This document shows positions 33,831 through 45,577 of a stretch of DNA of 64,000 nucleotides, in pieces. How positions within the stretch are numbered: position 1 is the first letter of the stretch; every line of letters begins with the position of its first letter. Position numbers and translations under genes: made by a program. The notes beneath the pieces were generated by a model. It saw only the letters and a program-made list of their open reading frames with translations. It was not told where the DNA came from and ran no database searches. Where the stretch lies: contig NW_020954588.1 of assembly GCF_900497805.2 (NCBI RefSeq), positions 6,864,464-6,928,463 of the forward strand. The letters run 5' to 3'. Source of the stretch: Vombatus ursinus. Lineage: Eukaryota > Chordata > Mammalia > Diprotodontia > Vombatidae.

Positions 33831-34034
33831 CATCCCAGAACCTCTCAGATATGATGCATAGTAATTCAAGTTAGGCCTAACTCAGGAAAAACCAAGCTGG
33901 TGAAGAGCACCCATTGACTGTTGTAGGATGGGTGGTCTGTAGAGCTCATATACCTTGACAAACATCGAAGATGAAAAAACAAGCTGTGCCCACAACTGAG
34001 CAGGCCAGGTTGTTTTTGGGAATCGGCAAGCCAC

Positions 34035-34245
34035 TCTTACCTGAGATAGATGTAATGTTCTACCTACCTATTAGATTGGCTAACATAACGGAAAAGGAAA
34101 ATGGCAAATATTGGAAGGGATGTGGAAAAGTTAGGACACTAATGCGAGGTTGTGGGGTTGTGAACTAATCCAGCCATTCTGGAGAGCAATTTGGAACCAT
34201 GCCCAAAGGGCTATAAAACCGGGCATACCCTTGCTGCAACATCAT
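34035..34245 (+). mobile_element. L1 LINE ORF2 C-terminal fragment, sense
   Basis: The plus strand encodes LPIRLANITEKENGKYWKGC followed by GKVRTLM, the same ORF2p segment as at 33.2 kb but in the opposite orientation. About 210 bases, both ends truncated. Confidence 0.8.
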
Positions 34246-34535
34246 GAAGCGCTCATAAGAATCATCCATTAGGGCAGTGGAGAGGTGCGTGAGGGGTGTG
34301 GGCAGTTTGTAACACATCACCAGCAAAGAGTTAGACTGAAGCAGTGTAAAGGAGGTCAGCAGAAGGATGAGCAAAAACAGATGGGCCAATAATGTGAAAA
34401 TGAGGGAAGAAACTATGTACCCTGTCACTATCCTCGTGATGTCCAGAGAAACAACGGGTGGTCCCCAGAATGTTGGGTGAATCCTGCCATTTGGCCCCAT
34501 GGCAAACAGGGGAGGTTGGACAAGTGGGCAGACTG
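34245..34535. other. Unassigned segment with a hydrophobic minus-strand frame
   Basis: The minus strand is open from 34500 to 34165. Its first 87 codons lie outside the L1 and hold one long hydrophobic run (IVTGYIVSSLIFTLLAHLFL and beyond). Its end runs into L1 antisense. No family was recognised. It may be a retrocopy fragment or chance. Confidence 0.3.
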
Positions 34536-34680
34536 GTAAGCATTTATTAAGTTCAGTATTTCTAAGGGCTGAAGATAAAAATACAAGTCAAAAGATAGTA
34601 CAGTACCTGCCCTCAGTGAGCTTATGTTCTAACAGAGGAAGACAATACACAAGAGAGAGCTGGAAGGTGGGCGCTACCAG
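34535..34680 (-). mobile_element. L2 3' end, inverted
   Basis: gcatttattaagttcagtat, then cctgccctcagtgagcttat and gttctaacagaggaagacaa, in reverse-complement L2 order. Confidence 0.65.
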
Positions 34681-35485
34681 TGCAGAGGAAGAGAGGGAAA
34701 GGACACAGAGAGCCAGGAGGAAAAAGAAATTTTTCTGCCCTTGGCTCCTCCCCAAAATGGGAGAAATTCCTCAATGGGAGAAGGGGGCCACAGCTGAAGC
34801 ATGGTGGAGAAGTCAGCATAAGCAGAGCCAGGAGGGGAAAGTTCCACAGTTTGATTTACCATCTGCTTTGTTGAGGGAAACACCCACCTCACAACTCCAT
34901 TTAAGTGTGTGACGTGGATCCGAAAGACAACATGAAACAAAATTCTAGCATATTTTCTCCTCTAAAGAGCTTAGGTCTTTGCTGTTTCTCTAATCTTTTT
35001 TTTCCAGTTTTGATTTTTTTAAAAATATTGTTTAATATTTTATTTTTCCAATTACATGTAAAAACAATTTTAACATTCTTTTTTCTTAAAATGTTAAGTT
35101 CCAAATTGTCTCCCTTTCCTCCCCTCATTGAGAAGGCAGGCGATGAGACGTAGGTTATACACGTGTAGTCATGCAAAACACATTTCCATGTAAGTCATTC
35201 TGTGAAACAAAACAGACGAAAAAAAAAAAAAACAAGAAAAATAAGGAAAAAGGATCTTTGTTCTGTATTCAGGCTCTACCAGTTCTTTCTGTGGAGATGG
35301 ATGGTACCTTTCATCATAAGTCCTACAGAATTGTCCTGGATCATTGTATTGCTGAGAATAAGTTATTCAAAGTAGATCATCTTACATTGTTGCTGTTACT
35401 GTGTACAATGTTTTCCTGGTTCTGCTCATTTCACTGTGCATCAGCTCATGCAAGTCTTTCTGAGAGCATCCTGCTCATCATTTCT

Positions 35486-35637
35486 TTTTTTTTTTTTTTT
35501 AGGCAGTTGGGGTTAAGTGACTTGCCCAGGGTCACACAGCTAGTAAGTGTCAAGTGTTTGATCTGAGGCCGGATTTGAACTCGGGTATTCCTGACTTCAG
35601 GGACGATGCTCTATCCACTGCACCACCTAGCTGCTCC
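35486..35637 (-). mobile_element. WSINE1-like SINE with 15-bp target-site duplication
   Basis: Reverse-complement tRNA-derived SINE: T tract (poly-A side), aggcagttggggttaagtga, cttgcccagggtcacacagc, head cactgcaccacctagctgct. Perfect duplication ctgctcatcatttct at 35471-35485 and 35638-35652. It interrupts the ORF2 remnant of the HAL1-like element. Confidence 0.88.
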
Positions 35638-37791
35638 CTGCTCATCATTTCTTAAAGCGCAATAGTATTCCATCACAATCATGTACAATTCATACAGCCA
35701 TTCTCCAGTTAATGGATAACCCCTTCAATTTCTAATTCTTTGCCACCATCATAAGACCTGCTGTAATTATTTTTGTACACATAGGACCTTTTCCTTTTTG
35801 TTTTTTAATCTCTTTGAGATACGGACCTAGTAGTGGTATTGCTTGGTCAAAGGATATACATGGTTTTCTAGCCCTTTGGGCATAGTTCCAAATTGTTCTC
35901 CACAATGGTTGAATCAGTATACAACTTCACCAATAGTACATTAGTGTTTTAATTTTCCCAAATCCCCTCCAACGTTTGTCATTTTCCTTTTCTGTCATAT
36001 TAGCCAATCTGACAGGTGTGAGGTAGTAACTCAGAGTTGTTTTAATTTGCATTTCTCTCATCAGTAGTGATTTAGAATATTTTTTTATATGACTATAGAT
36101 AGCTTTGATTATTTTGTTTGAAAACTGCCTGTTCATATCCTTTGACCATTTATCAATTCAGGAATGGCTCTTATTTCTATAAATTTGACTCAGTGTTTTA
36201 TGTTCAAGAAATGAGGTCTTCAGAGAAACTCACTATAAAATTTTTTTTATGATTACCAACTATGTATTTCTCTCCATCCTATTTCCCCCGATTATCTTAC
36301 TCTCACCTTTAACCCTGTCCATTCTCAAAAGTGTTTTACTTACGACTTTTACCTCTCCCAAACTGCCCTCCCTTCTATCAACTCCCTCCCCCCTTTCTCT
36401 TATCCCCTTCTCTTCCTACTGCTACACCCAACTAAGTGTGGATGTTATTCCCTCTTTGAGCCAACTCTGATGAGAGTAAGGTTCATGTGCTCCTGTCCCT
36501 GCTTCCCCCATTTTCCCCTCCGCTGTAAAATCTCTTTCAAGCTTCTTTTATGTCAGATAATGTACCCCATTCTACTTCTCCCTTTCCCCTTCTCCCAGTG
36601 CATTTTCTTTGTCTTCTCTTAATTTTATTTTTTTAGATAATCATACCATCACATTCAACTCACACCTTTCTGGCTATATATACTCCTAACTGCACTAATA
36701 GTGAAAAGTTTTTAAGAGTTATAAATATCATTTCTCCATGTAGGAATATAAATAATTTAATCTTATTGAATCTCTTGTGATTTCTCCTTCCTGTTTACCT
36801 TTTTATGTTTCTTTTGAGTCTTGTATTTGAAAGTCAGATTTTCTATTTAGCATTGGTCTTTTCATTAGGAATGCTTGAAAATCCTCTCATTGAATATCCA
36901 TTTTTTCCCCTGAAGGATTATGCTCAGTTTTGCTGGGTAGGTGATTCTTGGTTGTAATCCTAGCTCTTTTGCCCTCTGGAATATCGTATTCCAAACCTTC
37001 TGATCCTTTAAGATAAAAACTACTAAATCTTGTGTTATCCTGACTGTGGTTCCCTGATATTTATATTATTTCTTTTTGTCTGCTTGCAGTATTTTCTTCT
37101 TGATCTGGGAGGTCTGGAATTTGGCTATAATATTCCTGGCACTTTTCATTTTGGGATCTCTTTCAGGAGGTGATTGGTAGGTTCTTTCAATTTCCATTTT
37201 ATCCTCTGGTTCTAGAATATCAGGGCTGTTTTCCTTGATAATTACTTGAAAGATGATATCTAGATTCTTTTTTTGATCATAATTTTTCAGGTAGTCCAAT
37301 AATTCTTAAATTATCTCCCCTGGATCTGTTTTTCAGGTCAGTTGTTTTTCCGATGAGATGTTTCACATTTTCTTCTATTTTTTCATTCTTTTGATTTTGT
37401 TTGATTGTTTCTTGATGAGTCATTAGCTTCCACTTGCCCAATTTGAACTTTTAAGGAATTATTTTCTTCAGTACCTCCTTTTCCATTTGGTCAATTCTAG
37501 TTTCTGAGGAGTTCTCTTCAATGAATTTTTTAATATCTTTTCCCATTTGGCCAATTCTGCTTTTCAAGGCATTCTTTTCTTCATTAGATTTTTGTGCCTC
37601 TTTTTTTTTTTTTTTTTTTTTTCCCATTTGGCCTATTCTGTTGTAATTTTTAAACAATTTTTAAGGTTTTATTGTCTTCAGTATTTTTTCATGTCTCCTT
37701 TATCAAGCTGTTGACTCTTTTTTTCTTGACTTTCTTGTATCACTCTCATTTCTCTTCTCAATTTTTCCTCTACTTCTCTTACTTGATTTTT

Positions 37792-37936
37792 TTTGGGTGG
37801 GTGAGGCAATCACGATCAAGCAGCTTGCCCAGGGTCACACAGCTAGTGAGTATCATGTGTCTGAGGCCAGATTTGAACTCGAGTCCTCCTGATTCCAGGG
37901 CCTGTGCTCTATCCACTGCGCCACCTAGCTGCCCCA
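37792..37936 (-). mobile_element. WSINE1-like SINE with 14-15-bp target-site duplication
   Basis: cagcttgcccagggtcacac, then agatttgaactcgagtcctc and ccactgcgccacctagctgc. Duplication tcttacttgattttt at 37777-37791 and 37937-37951. It lies near the start of ORF1 of the HAL1-like element. Confidence 0.88.
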
Positions 37937-38829
37937 TCTTACTTGATTTTTAAAATCCTTTTTGAGCTCTTCCATGGACATTTCATAATGTGGGGGATTT
38001 GGATGCAGGAATTTTGACTTTGTTGTCTTCTGAGTGTGTGTTTTGATCTTCCTTGTCACCATAGTCACTTTCTATGGTCAGACTTTTTTTCTGTTGTTTC
38101 TTCATTTTCCAGCCTATTTCTTGACTTTTAACTCTTTGTTAAAGCGGGTCTCTGCTTCCCAAGTGGAGGGGGCACTGTCCCAAGCTTCAGGTTTTTTGGT
38201 GCATCTGTTTTCAAAGGTAGTTCTGGGGACTTGTAAGTGTTTGGCTCTTCTAAGGTGGAATGATCTAGGAAGAGGTGTGTTGACTCCTCTCCTGTACTGT
38301 ATACTGGTTTGTGAGTGATCACAAGCACTCTTTTACTCTGGAACTATGACCAGGGTCCTTGCTGCCCTGTGACCGTAAGCTCTGCTGTGCTAGTGCTCTT
38401 CCTTGCATTGGGACTAAGACCCAGAATGAGACCCACATCCAAGTATAGGCAATGTGACCGTCCTGCCCCTGCTGCCCACAAAGGGACCCCTGTAAATCTC
38501 CTTTTGACTCATGTTCGATCCCTTTACCATCTGTGGTAAGGTCTGGACACTGCCCCTGCTGCCACTGATTGAGTCACCCCGATGCGTGCTCTGGGTTTGC
38601 TGGGGCAACGCCTGCACTGGCCTGCTCACACCCTGATGCAACAGATCTTTCCTGCCAACCTTCTAAGTTGTCTTGGGCTGGAAAATGGCTTCACTCCATC
38701 TTTTTGTGGGTTCTGCTGCTCTAGAATTTGTTTAGAGTCATTACTTAAAGGCATTTGGAGGGGTTTGGGGGAGACCTGAAGCAAGTCCTTGCCTTTATTC
38801 TGCCATCTTGGCTCCGCCTCTGCTCTCTA

Positions 38830-39780
38830 TCTAATCTACTCTGAAGGCTTCTACAAACAGAAATCTCTCCCATAGTTTAAAAAAAAAAAACAAACTAGGG
38901 TTCTCCTCATTTTTCCCACCTGTGTTTCTTTTAGCCCTCTTTCCGGTGATTTCCATTATGCTCTGGGGAGAGGACCTGAAGAGTGGCTTTTAAAGAGTAG
39001 AAAAACAAAACAGGCACAAGCCCTGTGAGTTTCTAAGACACAGTTAAGGAGGGATGAGGTGAGGGTGTGGTTAGAAACTAAGCCATTGCCCCAGGTGAAC
39101 AATTAAACACAATACAGTTCTGTTAGAATATTCCTGCCTCATTTGACCTCTTCTCATAACATTACATTGTAAAATATTTATGGGTTTATCTAGGTTACAG
39201 GAAAGCTTAGTCATCTCTCAATAATTTCACCTGTGGTCATTACTTCAGCTTGTAGTGTCCATTAGCTCCCCAGAAGCTTCAAACAGCCTATTTGTTGTTT
39301 ACTTTTAATTGACTATTAAATTAATAGGGGAGACATCAGGTGGCTGGTTTGCCCATGTTTCGATAATAACTCATCTTGGTGCTTGTGAAAAGGTGAACAG
39401 ATTTAATCTGAGCCATGCTGTTCTACCTCGTCCCTGTTTTTATATGGGACATTCCTACAGTCTTCCCAAGCCCCCAGTTTTGTGCTCCTGCCTTCCTTCA
39501 AAACCCTGCTCAGAACTTAACTGGAGCTCTTCCAGGTAAGCTAGCCCCACCTAAAGGACCTCTCCTTTGCTGCTCATCCTTCCTACTACTGAATTGTCTC
39601 CTACATGAGTGTAAGAAACAGGCCTCCTTTTACTATTGGTTTAGCAAAACAATAGTAGTAGGGTAGCTTTAAAGGGAATTCAGGGAAATGTCTCATATCC
39701 ATCAGTTGTGTTGATTTCCCACCCCCACTCCCCATTTACCCTCAGTTTCCTTGGAATTTTCTCAGACTTTGTAATACTTG
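38830..39780. other. Mostly unassigned; weak sense L2 trace
   Basis: 39430-39620 has C-rich text with ccttcaaaaccctgctcag resembling the L2 3' UTR. The rest has no recognised content. Confidence 0.35.
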
Positions 39781-39784
39781 ACAT

Positions 39785-39970
39785 GATCATAAAACCAAAG
39801 CTGGAAGGGACCTAAGAGGCCATCTCATCCAACCACCCCATTTTACAGATGTGGAAATGGATGGGCCCGAGACAGAAGTAACCTGAAGGAGGTCACAAAA
39901 CTAGTTAGGAGGAGAAACAATGGAGACGTGAATCCATCCAGGTGTCCTGACTCCTAACCCAATCTCTTCT
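39785..39970 (+). mobile_element. Ancient MIR3-like SINE
   Basis: ggaagggacctaagaggcca, ccattttacagatgtggaaa, then 'aggaggtcacaaaactagttaggag' character and caggtgtcctgactcctaac. This is the class of old mammalian SINE with 'tagaattttagagctggaaggg' heads. Subfamily not assigned. Confidence 0.55.
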
Positions 39971-39974
39971 CCAC

Positions 39975-41185
39975 TCAACCAGCTACCGTCCCAAGCACTC
40001 TACCCTAGCAAATAAACATTGGATTTTCTAATGAGTCCTGTACTCTGTCACTTATAATCTCTTGATTAAGCTGGTTAAGCTCTGGTTTCCTCATCTGTAA
40101 ATTGTGAGGGCTTGGATTGCTTGAGTGGAGTTGGACCACCCTTCATCCCACACCCTGGTACTCGGTACCTTTTCTGTCTTGGGCAGAGAGGTAACTTATT
40201 TTTGATTTTCTGATTTTTGCCCTGGATAATGTAATCACTATAGTCAGCAATGCAACTGACATTGTTGGGGGGAAAAGAGGAAGAGGAAAATAAGGTGGTT
40301 GAGAAGGGTCTAGATAGCTTATTGTCAATGCTCACGTCAAATTGTGTTTTTTTTCTAGCACAGCAGGTAAGTACTTTGCCATCTAATTTGAACCGTTTAT
40401 GAGCTTCTCTTCAGGCTCCAGACCCCCAGCAGCACCCCTTTTTTTGGTGGGGTAGAGAAAGGGCAAACCAGGGTTTGGATAGGAAAGGGAATGAGTCATC
40501 CATGACCATTTTCTCACTAATCTTTCCCCTTCTCCTGATCCTGAGTAGGCTTTTGTGGTATGAGAATCAGTGAGGGGAGGACTGTATATATTTAATAGGT
40601 CCAGGTTTTGCCTTCCACTCCAAGAATGCCTTTTCTTCACAGAAGGCTCACCTTGCCTATCTTACCTGCAGAGCAACGGAAATGTGATCCAATTGAAACC
40701 CGCCCATGCCGTCCATCTTATTGTTACGGCATGTAAACGAGGCTACCAGTCCCAGAATTTGCACACTCCTTTGGAACAAGCTTTCCTTGGGGCCAAAAGG
40801 AGGTCTGTGGTAGTCATAAATCTGTTTTACTAGTCTGTTGTCTTCAGGACCTAAAAGAGTTGATTGATACCAACGTAACTTTCCAAATAACACCAATTCC
40901 ACCAGTCCAGCACACACCTATATGCCCTACTATTTTGGAGTGAGAAAATTATTTGGGTAGTTTTCTCTGCTTCTCTGCCCTACCAGTAACTGCCTGGTGA
41001 ATGAAAGTCTTGGGAACTCACATGTACTGGGGCCTGTCGACTCATGTGTGAACAGACAGACAGACAGGCAAGTAGATTGAAGGCAACCTTAAGAGCTTTC
41101 TGTCCTCCCTACGGGAAGTTATTAAATGTGCTTCTTAGATTTTACTCTGTTCATTAGAACCTTTAACCCATATTTTTGACCAGAT
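39975..41185. other. Unassigned sequence
   Basis: No exon, RNA gene or nameable repeat, apart from a possible short MIR trace near 40080. Confidence 0.4.
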
Positions 41186-41189
41186 ATCT

Positions 41190-42030
41190 TTAAGGAAATC
41201 ATCATGTTGGAACACCCATTGTCCCAGTTCACAGCTTAGTAAACATGCTGGAGGAAATGGTCTCTGTCCTCAAGAAACTTGCGTTCTCCTCCTCAGGGTT
41301 ACAGAACATTTACATATAAATAAACATAAATCAGGAGGGAAAAGATCTGCAGAAGAGAGGAGAGAGCACCCACAATGGAAGCGGAGGAATTAGGCAGGAT
41401 TTCATCAGGGGGATCGTGCCTGAGTTTAGTTTTGAAGAGAACAGTTGGTAAATTATACATTCTAGGCTTATGGTCAGCCTGTTCAAAATGCATTAAGATG
41501 GAAGATGGGATGTAAACCTAAAGGAATGCTAGTAGGTCATTCTGTCTGGAACTTGGAGGTTGTGAAGGGAGGAGTACTAGGAAAAAAGCTGGTAGGTGGG
41601 AGCCGTGTTGAAGAAAGTTTAGATGCCATGCAGAAGGATTTGTATTTTGTCCTGGAAGCAATATGGAGGGTGATATCAGCTCTACCTTGTGAAGGATGAA
41701 TTGAGGAAGCAGGGAAATGAATTAGGATACTGTTAAGATATTCCCAATTGCTGACAAGTGCCTGAAGCAGGCAGATAGCTTGTGAATGGAAAGAATGAAA
41801 CATTCCCAAGATGTTTGGCGTGAAAATCAAAAGAACTTAGCAATTAATTGGCTAAAGGGAATGAGGAGAGTGAAGAGTTGAGGATAACTGGAGATTGTGA
41901 ACCTGGGTGACTAGAAAGATGGCAGTGCCTCCCCCCTCAAAAAGAATTATGGCAGAGGAGTGGGTTTAGGGAAGGAGATAAGCAGTTTTGTTTTAGGTAT
42001 GTTGAAGATGATCCAGTAAAGGAGATAAGA
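41190..42030 (-). mobile_element. L2 LINE, inverted, 3' end to RT region
   Basis: Begins with decayed terminus text (gtctctgtcctcaagaaact). It continues with gatgccatgcagaaggattt, tgtcctggaagcaatatgga, agttgaggataactggagat and gttttgttttaggtatgttg, in reverse-complement L2 order. Confidence 0.65.
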
Positions 42031-42034
42031 TAAT

Positions 42035-43110
42035 GCAGCTTTCCCCCAGTGGAAACAGTCTTCAGGCTGGAGCAGACATTGGAATTCCTGGGTTCATTTG
42101 CCACTGTCCAAGCCACACCACGAGCTGCGGCTGGTCGGATGCTGGGAGGACAGATGAGGCAAGACCTGTGAAAGGATTTGGAACTTCTAGGCAGAAAGGG
42201 CAACAGATGAAGTTTCATTGATTTTCTACCACAACATTCAGGCTCCTGAGACCCTAAAAGGGAAAAAACCTGCCCACGCTCACCAGACTCTGAGCAAGTC
42301 TTCTCTTGTCAAGATGCTGCCTACATTCAGGCACAGAAAATCCATTAGCTGCAAGTTAGAACCGGTGTGGTAACTGGGAGGGAGTAGTGAGTGACAGGCT
42401 GGTAATGGATTGGGAGAGGGTGAATCCAACATATTGTTATTTAAAGTCAGAACATGAAGGCCTGTTACCCAACACCAAATGAGATAATATATGTAAAGTC
42501 CTTTGCAAATGCTGGCCAGCGCTGTTGAGAAGCTACCTGCTGGGGAACCAGCCTTTGAGTCCGAAAGATCTAAGTTCTAGAGCCTCCTCTGATGGGTCCT
42601 GGCTGTGTGACCTTCAACCAGTCACTTGACCTCTCATTGCCCTGGGGAACTCACTGAGATTTGGAGGAGTTGAACATGTGCTTCAGAGGAGAGGGTTTCT
42701 GCCCTGGGAATTCCTTACTCAGATGAAATCACAGGTGCAGACCCCTTCAGAAAACTATTAGACATTAAGTGCATGGCAACCTTGTTTTCATTGCTTATCT
42801 TTCCTTCTGGATGAGAAGAAGCTGGTCACTGAGGAGAGTGGCAGATTCCCACCCACCACTGATAAAAAAAGGGACCTGTGGAGTCATTGATAGAGGGAAC
42901 TCTCCTCTGCCAGTGATCCAGCTTAAAGTCTTAGCTGCCACGAGCAATGAGGAGCTAAATGACTTGCCCAGGATCACACAGCCAGTCTGTGTCAGAAACA
43001 AGATGTGATCTAAATCAACTATGTCATGCTGCCTCCTTTTTTGGGGGGGTGGGGGAGAGCAAGAAATGCCAGAGGGACTTGTAGACACTAGGAATTAATT
43101 AGAAAATTTG
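42035..43110. other. Unassigned sequence with MIR fragments
   Basis: Short SINE traces occur at about 42475-42660 (ggctgtgtgaccttcaacca) and 42955-43000 (gacttgcccaggatcacaca). Nothing else was recognised. Confidence 0.4.
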
Positions 43111-43114
43111 CACA

Positions 43115-43300
43115 TACAGATTTAAAACTGGGAGGGATCTCAGAAGACATCTGGTTTCAATTCCCTCATTTTGCAGATGAAAAAAATGATTCTCAAGGCA
43201 GGGTTCAGTGACTTGCCCGAGGTCCCACGGGTAAATAAGTTTCAGGAGAAGAATTTGAACACAGCCATCTGAACCTAGAACCATATCCACTGTCTATTGT
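43115..43300 (+). mobile_element. MIR3-like SINE
   Basis: gatttaaaactgggagggat, ccctcattttgcagatgaaa, gacttgcccgaggtcccacg, then ccatatccactgtctattg. Same class as 39785 and 45609. Confidence 0.55.
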
Positions 43301-43716
43301 CTAATTGGGCTTTGTTTATTGGATTATTACAGATTCCCCATATCACAAGTGGCTTTCTCCAGGCAGAAAGGCCCTCTGGCCTTTGCCCAGAGGGGAAAGG
43401 CTTTGGCTTCGGGTTGTCTTCTGAGGGCTTCTCACTTACTTGTTCATGTAGAAGGGACAGTTACAATCAGTAGAGACAACGAAACTGCTGCTTCCCGGCT
43501 GCCAGCAGCCAGCCTTCAGTTTTCCTCCCTCTACCTCCAGTATCCCAAATGCCCTCGTAAGATTAAGCCAAAATTCCCAAGGCAGCCACTGCTTTCTCAG
43601 AGGCAGAAGAGGAGTCTGTTTGGGATGTCTTCATATTTTCCCTACTGAATTCAGAGAACTGCTTTCCCCTTGGAAATTCACTAAGTGAATGAGTGACTAT
43701 ATACCATCTGGTAATT

Positions 43717-43892
43717 TAAAAAAAATTTTTTTTTAACTTTTTTTTGCCTTTTGGTTAGGCAATCGGGGTAAAGTGACTTGCCCAGGCTCACACAGCTAGT
43801 AAGCGTCATGTGTCTGAGGCCAGATTTGACCTCAGGTTCTTCTGATTCCAAGGCCAGAGCTCTATCCGTTGTGCCACCTAGCTGCCCCATTC
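43717..43892 (-). mobile_element. WSINE1-like SINE
   Basis: T tract, then ggcaatcggggtaaagtgac, ttgcccaggctcacacagct and gttgtgccacctagctgccc. A short duplication, ctggtaatt, is at 43708-43716 and 43895-43903. Confidence 0.8.
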
Positions 43893-43992
43893 AGCTGGTA
43901 ATTCTAGTGGAATGGAGATTTCTAACTAGGGGCTTTGCTCCTACAACATTCCACAGTTGGGACAAAGTTCCCATACAATCTGGGAGTTTGGG

Positions 43993-44205
43993 ATATATCT
44001 ATCTGTATACATGTGTACTGTCTATTTACCTTTGGGATGATGGATTTAGAATGGGAAGGAGTCCTTAATTGTCTTCTATTTCAACTTCCTCATTTTACAG
44101 ATAAAGAAACTGAGGCCTCAGGGGAGCTGTGAGTTCCTGAAGGTTCTATAGAGAATGAGTAGCAGACTTTAGAATTCTAACTCATGTCACCTGACTCAAT
44201 TTAGA
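43993..44205 (+). repeat. Local duplication, block A copy 1
   Basis: Resembles 45578-45768: both carry gaaggagtcctt, gataaagaaactgaggc and gaatgagtagcaga in the same order and end in cacctgact. Part of the block is MIR3-like. Confidence 0.6.
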
Positions 44206-44404
44206 GTTCTTTCTACTATAAAATGTCTGTGTAGGGAGGGAATCGTCTGATAATCATGTCACAGCAAAAGTTTGTTGAACTGGATAATGTCCATCAATTT
44301 TTAAAAAGAAAAATATTAGTAGATTATGTTTGTATTGATCTCTCTGTTCTCAACCTGATTTTTTAATTAACAGTTAGTATTGTACTCCAACAGCTGTGAA
44401 TACA

Positions 44405-44610
44405 TCCTTCAAATGACATTTACACACTTTATCTCATTGGAACCCCACAGAACAACCTCAGAGGCAGGCACTGCAGGCATTATTATCCTGATTTTACAGA
44501 TAAGGAAACTGAGGCACAGAGAGATCACACAGCTATTAAGTGTCTGAGGTAAGATTTTTAAGGGCTTCCTTAATCCAAGTTCAATGCTCTATCCACTGCA
44601 CTGCCTACCT
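44405..44610 (-). mobile_element. MIR-type SINE, inverted
   Basis: cctgattttacagataagga, aactgaggcacagagagatc, acacagctattaagtgtctg, then ctatccactgcactgcctac. Inserted between blocks A and B of duplication copy 1. Confidence 0.7.
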
Positions 44611-44619
44611 GACTTAAAG

Positions 44620-44865
44620 TTGTTTGTTCATTTGTGTCTGATTGAAGTTTTCTTGGCAGAGATATTGGAGTGGTTTGCCATTTCTTTCTCCAGCTCATTT
44701 TACAGATGAGGAAACTGAAGCAAACAGGGTTAAGTGACTTGCCCAGGGTCACACAGGTAGTCAGTGTCTGAGGCCAGATTTGAATTTAGGAAGATGAGTC
44801 TTCCTGACTCCAGGCCCTGTATTCTGTGCACTGTGGTACCACCTAGCTGTTCACCTAGCTGCCTA
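44620..44865 (-). mobile_element. SINE with RTE-like 3' tail, inverted
   Basis: The left end is the reverse complement of an RTE/BovB-type tail (ttgtttgttcatttgtgtct, ggcagagatattggagtggt). The tRNA-derived head follows (gacttgcccagggtcacaca, ctgtggtaccacctagctgt). Compare the sense copy at 51496. Confidence 0.75.
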
Positions 44866-44910
44866 GTGTCTAATAAATATTGAGTTATTAACAAATCATT
44901 AATCAAGATT

Positions 44911-45050
44911 CTGTTTACATCTTTTATGTCAACTTTAACCACTTGTTCAAATCAAAGTCTTCTGCTTTCAGATGGAAATGGAGTTGACTTCTTGTCAGGA
45001 AGTCTTTTTGTTTGTTAAGGAAATCTATGGTGATTTTTAATATAGCAATT
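44911..45050 (+). repeat. Local duplication, block B copy 1
   Basis: Closely resembles 45765-45905 by eye: shared gttgacttct-gtcagga, ttgtttgttaaggaaat and ttaatatagcaatt. This block is not a repeat family that I can name. Confidence 0.6.
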
Positions 45051-45224
45051 TGAGTCAAACAGTTGAGAAAGAAATCAGATTACAAGATACCAAAGAGACA
45101 GAATGATGAGGAACCAGAGATATTTAGCATATAAAGTTGTTTTAAGAAGTTTGGCAATAAGTGAGAAAATATATATGGTATAATAATAGGATGTGTGTGA
45201 ATTTGCATAACATAATAGAGGCTA

Positions 45225-45420
45225 GACTGGTTTTTTTGTCCTTCTTTCTGGAAGAGGACCGTGACATCAGGGAGGCGATGCCATGACTCGAAAGTGAATT
45301 GGATTGAAGTGAGGGAGGGCTGTGCAAAGTCACCAGCCTCACTTTCTCCTCCGGAGCCATTTGGGTCCAGTGGCCAGATGTAGATCAGGATGACTGGAGA
45401 TGCACCCCCACCTTGGTTTT
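45225..45420. repeat. Unclassified interspersed repeat (probable)
   Basis: gaagaggaccgtgacatcag, ggaggcgatgccatgactcg, agccatttgggtccagtggc and gatcaggatgactggagatg form a phrase set that I associate with marsupial interspersed repeats. No family name can be supported. Confidence 0.4.
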
Positions 45421-45577
45421 TTAAACATTGGGGAGTGGAGTACTTCACAGTCAGGCTGGCAACCTTTGAGGGGCTAGGATCGAGATCGGAAATTCATGAG
45501 AAATAGGACTGCTGTAATAAAGTATTAGGTCTGGGGAAGGGGGATGTGGAGAGGATCAAGGACACCGGGCAGCGATC

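Larger units (their letters stand above)
35010..38826 (-). mobile_element. HAL1-like (half-L1) retrotransposon, nearly full length
   Basis: Minus-strand order: a 5' end with gaggcggagccaagatggca (complement of 38800-38820); a 5' UTR down to about 37.95 kb; ORF1 with heptad-like repeats (IGQMGKDIKKFIEENSSETR, 37451-37657), an RNA-binding core (PERDPKMKSARNIIAKFQTS, 37066-37299) and the C-terminal YPAKLS near 36930; about 0.7 kb without coding similarity; only the last part of ORF2 (MREMQIKTTLSYYLTPVRLA, 35927-36136, and on to about 35650); and the L1 3' UTR. ORF1 to ORF2-end spacing is far too short for a complete ORF2 (about 3.8 kb), so this is a half-L1 or an internally deleted L1. Stops show it is inactive. 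Two SINEs are inserted. Confidence 0.75.

Noticed and set aside
35486-35637. B-box-like GTTCAAAT-type motifs suggesting tRNA genes here and in other SINEs
   Set aside because: They lie in tRNA-derived SINE heads. No complete cloverleaf with an anticodon arm and acceptor stem could be drawn.
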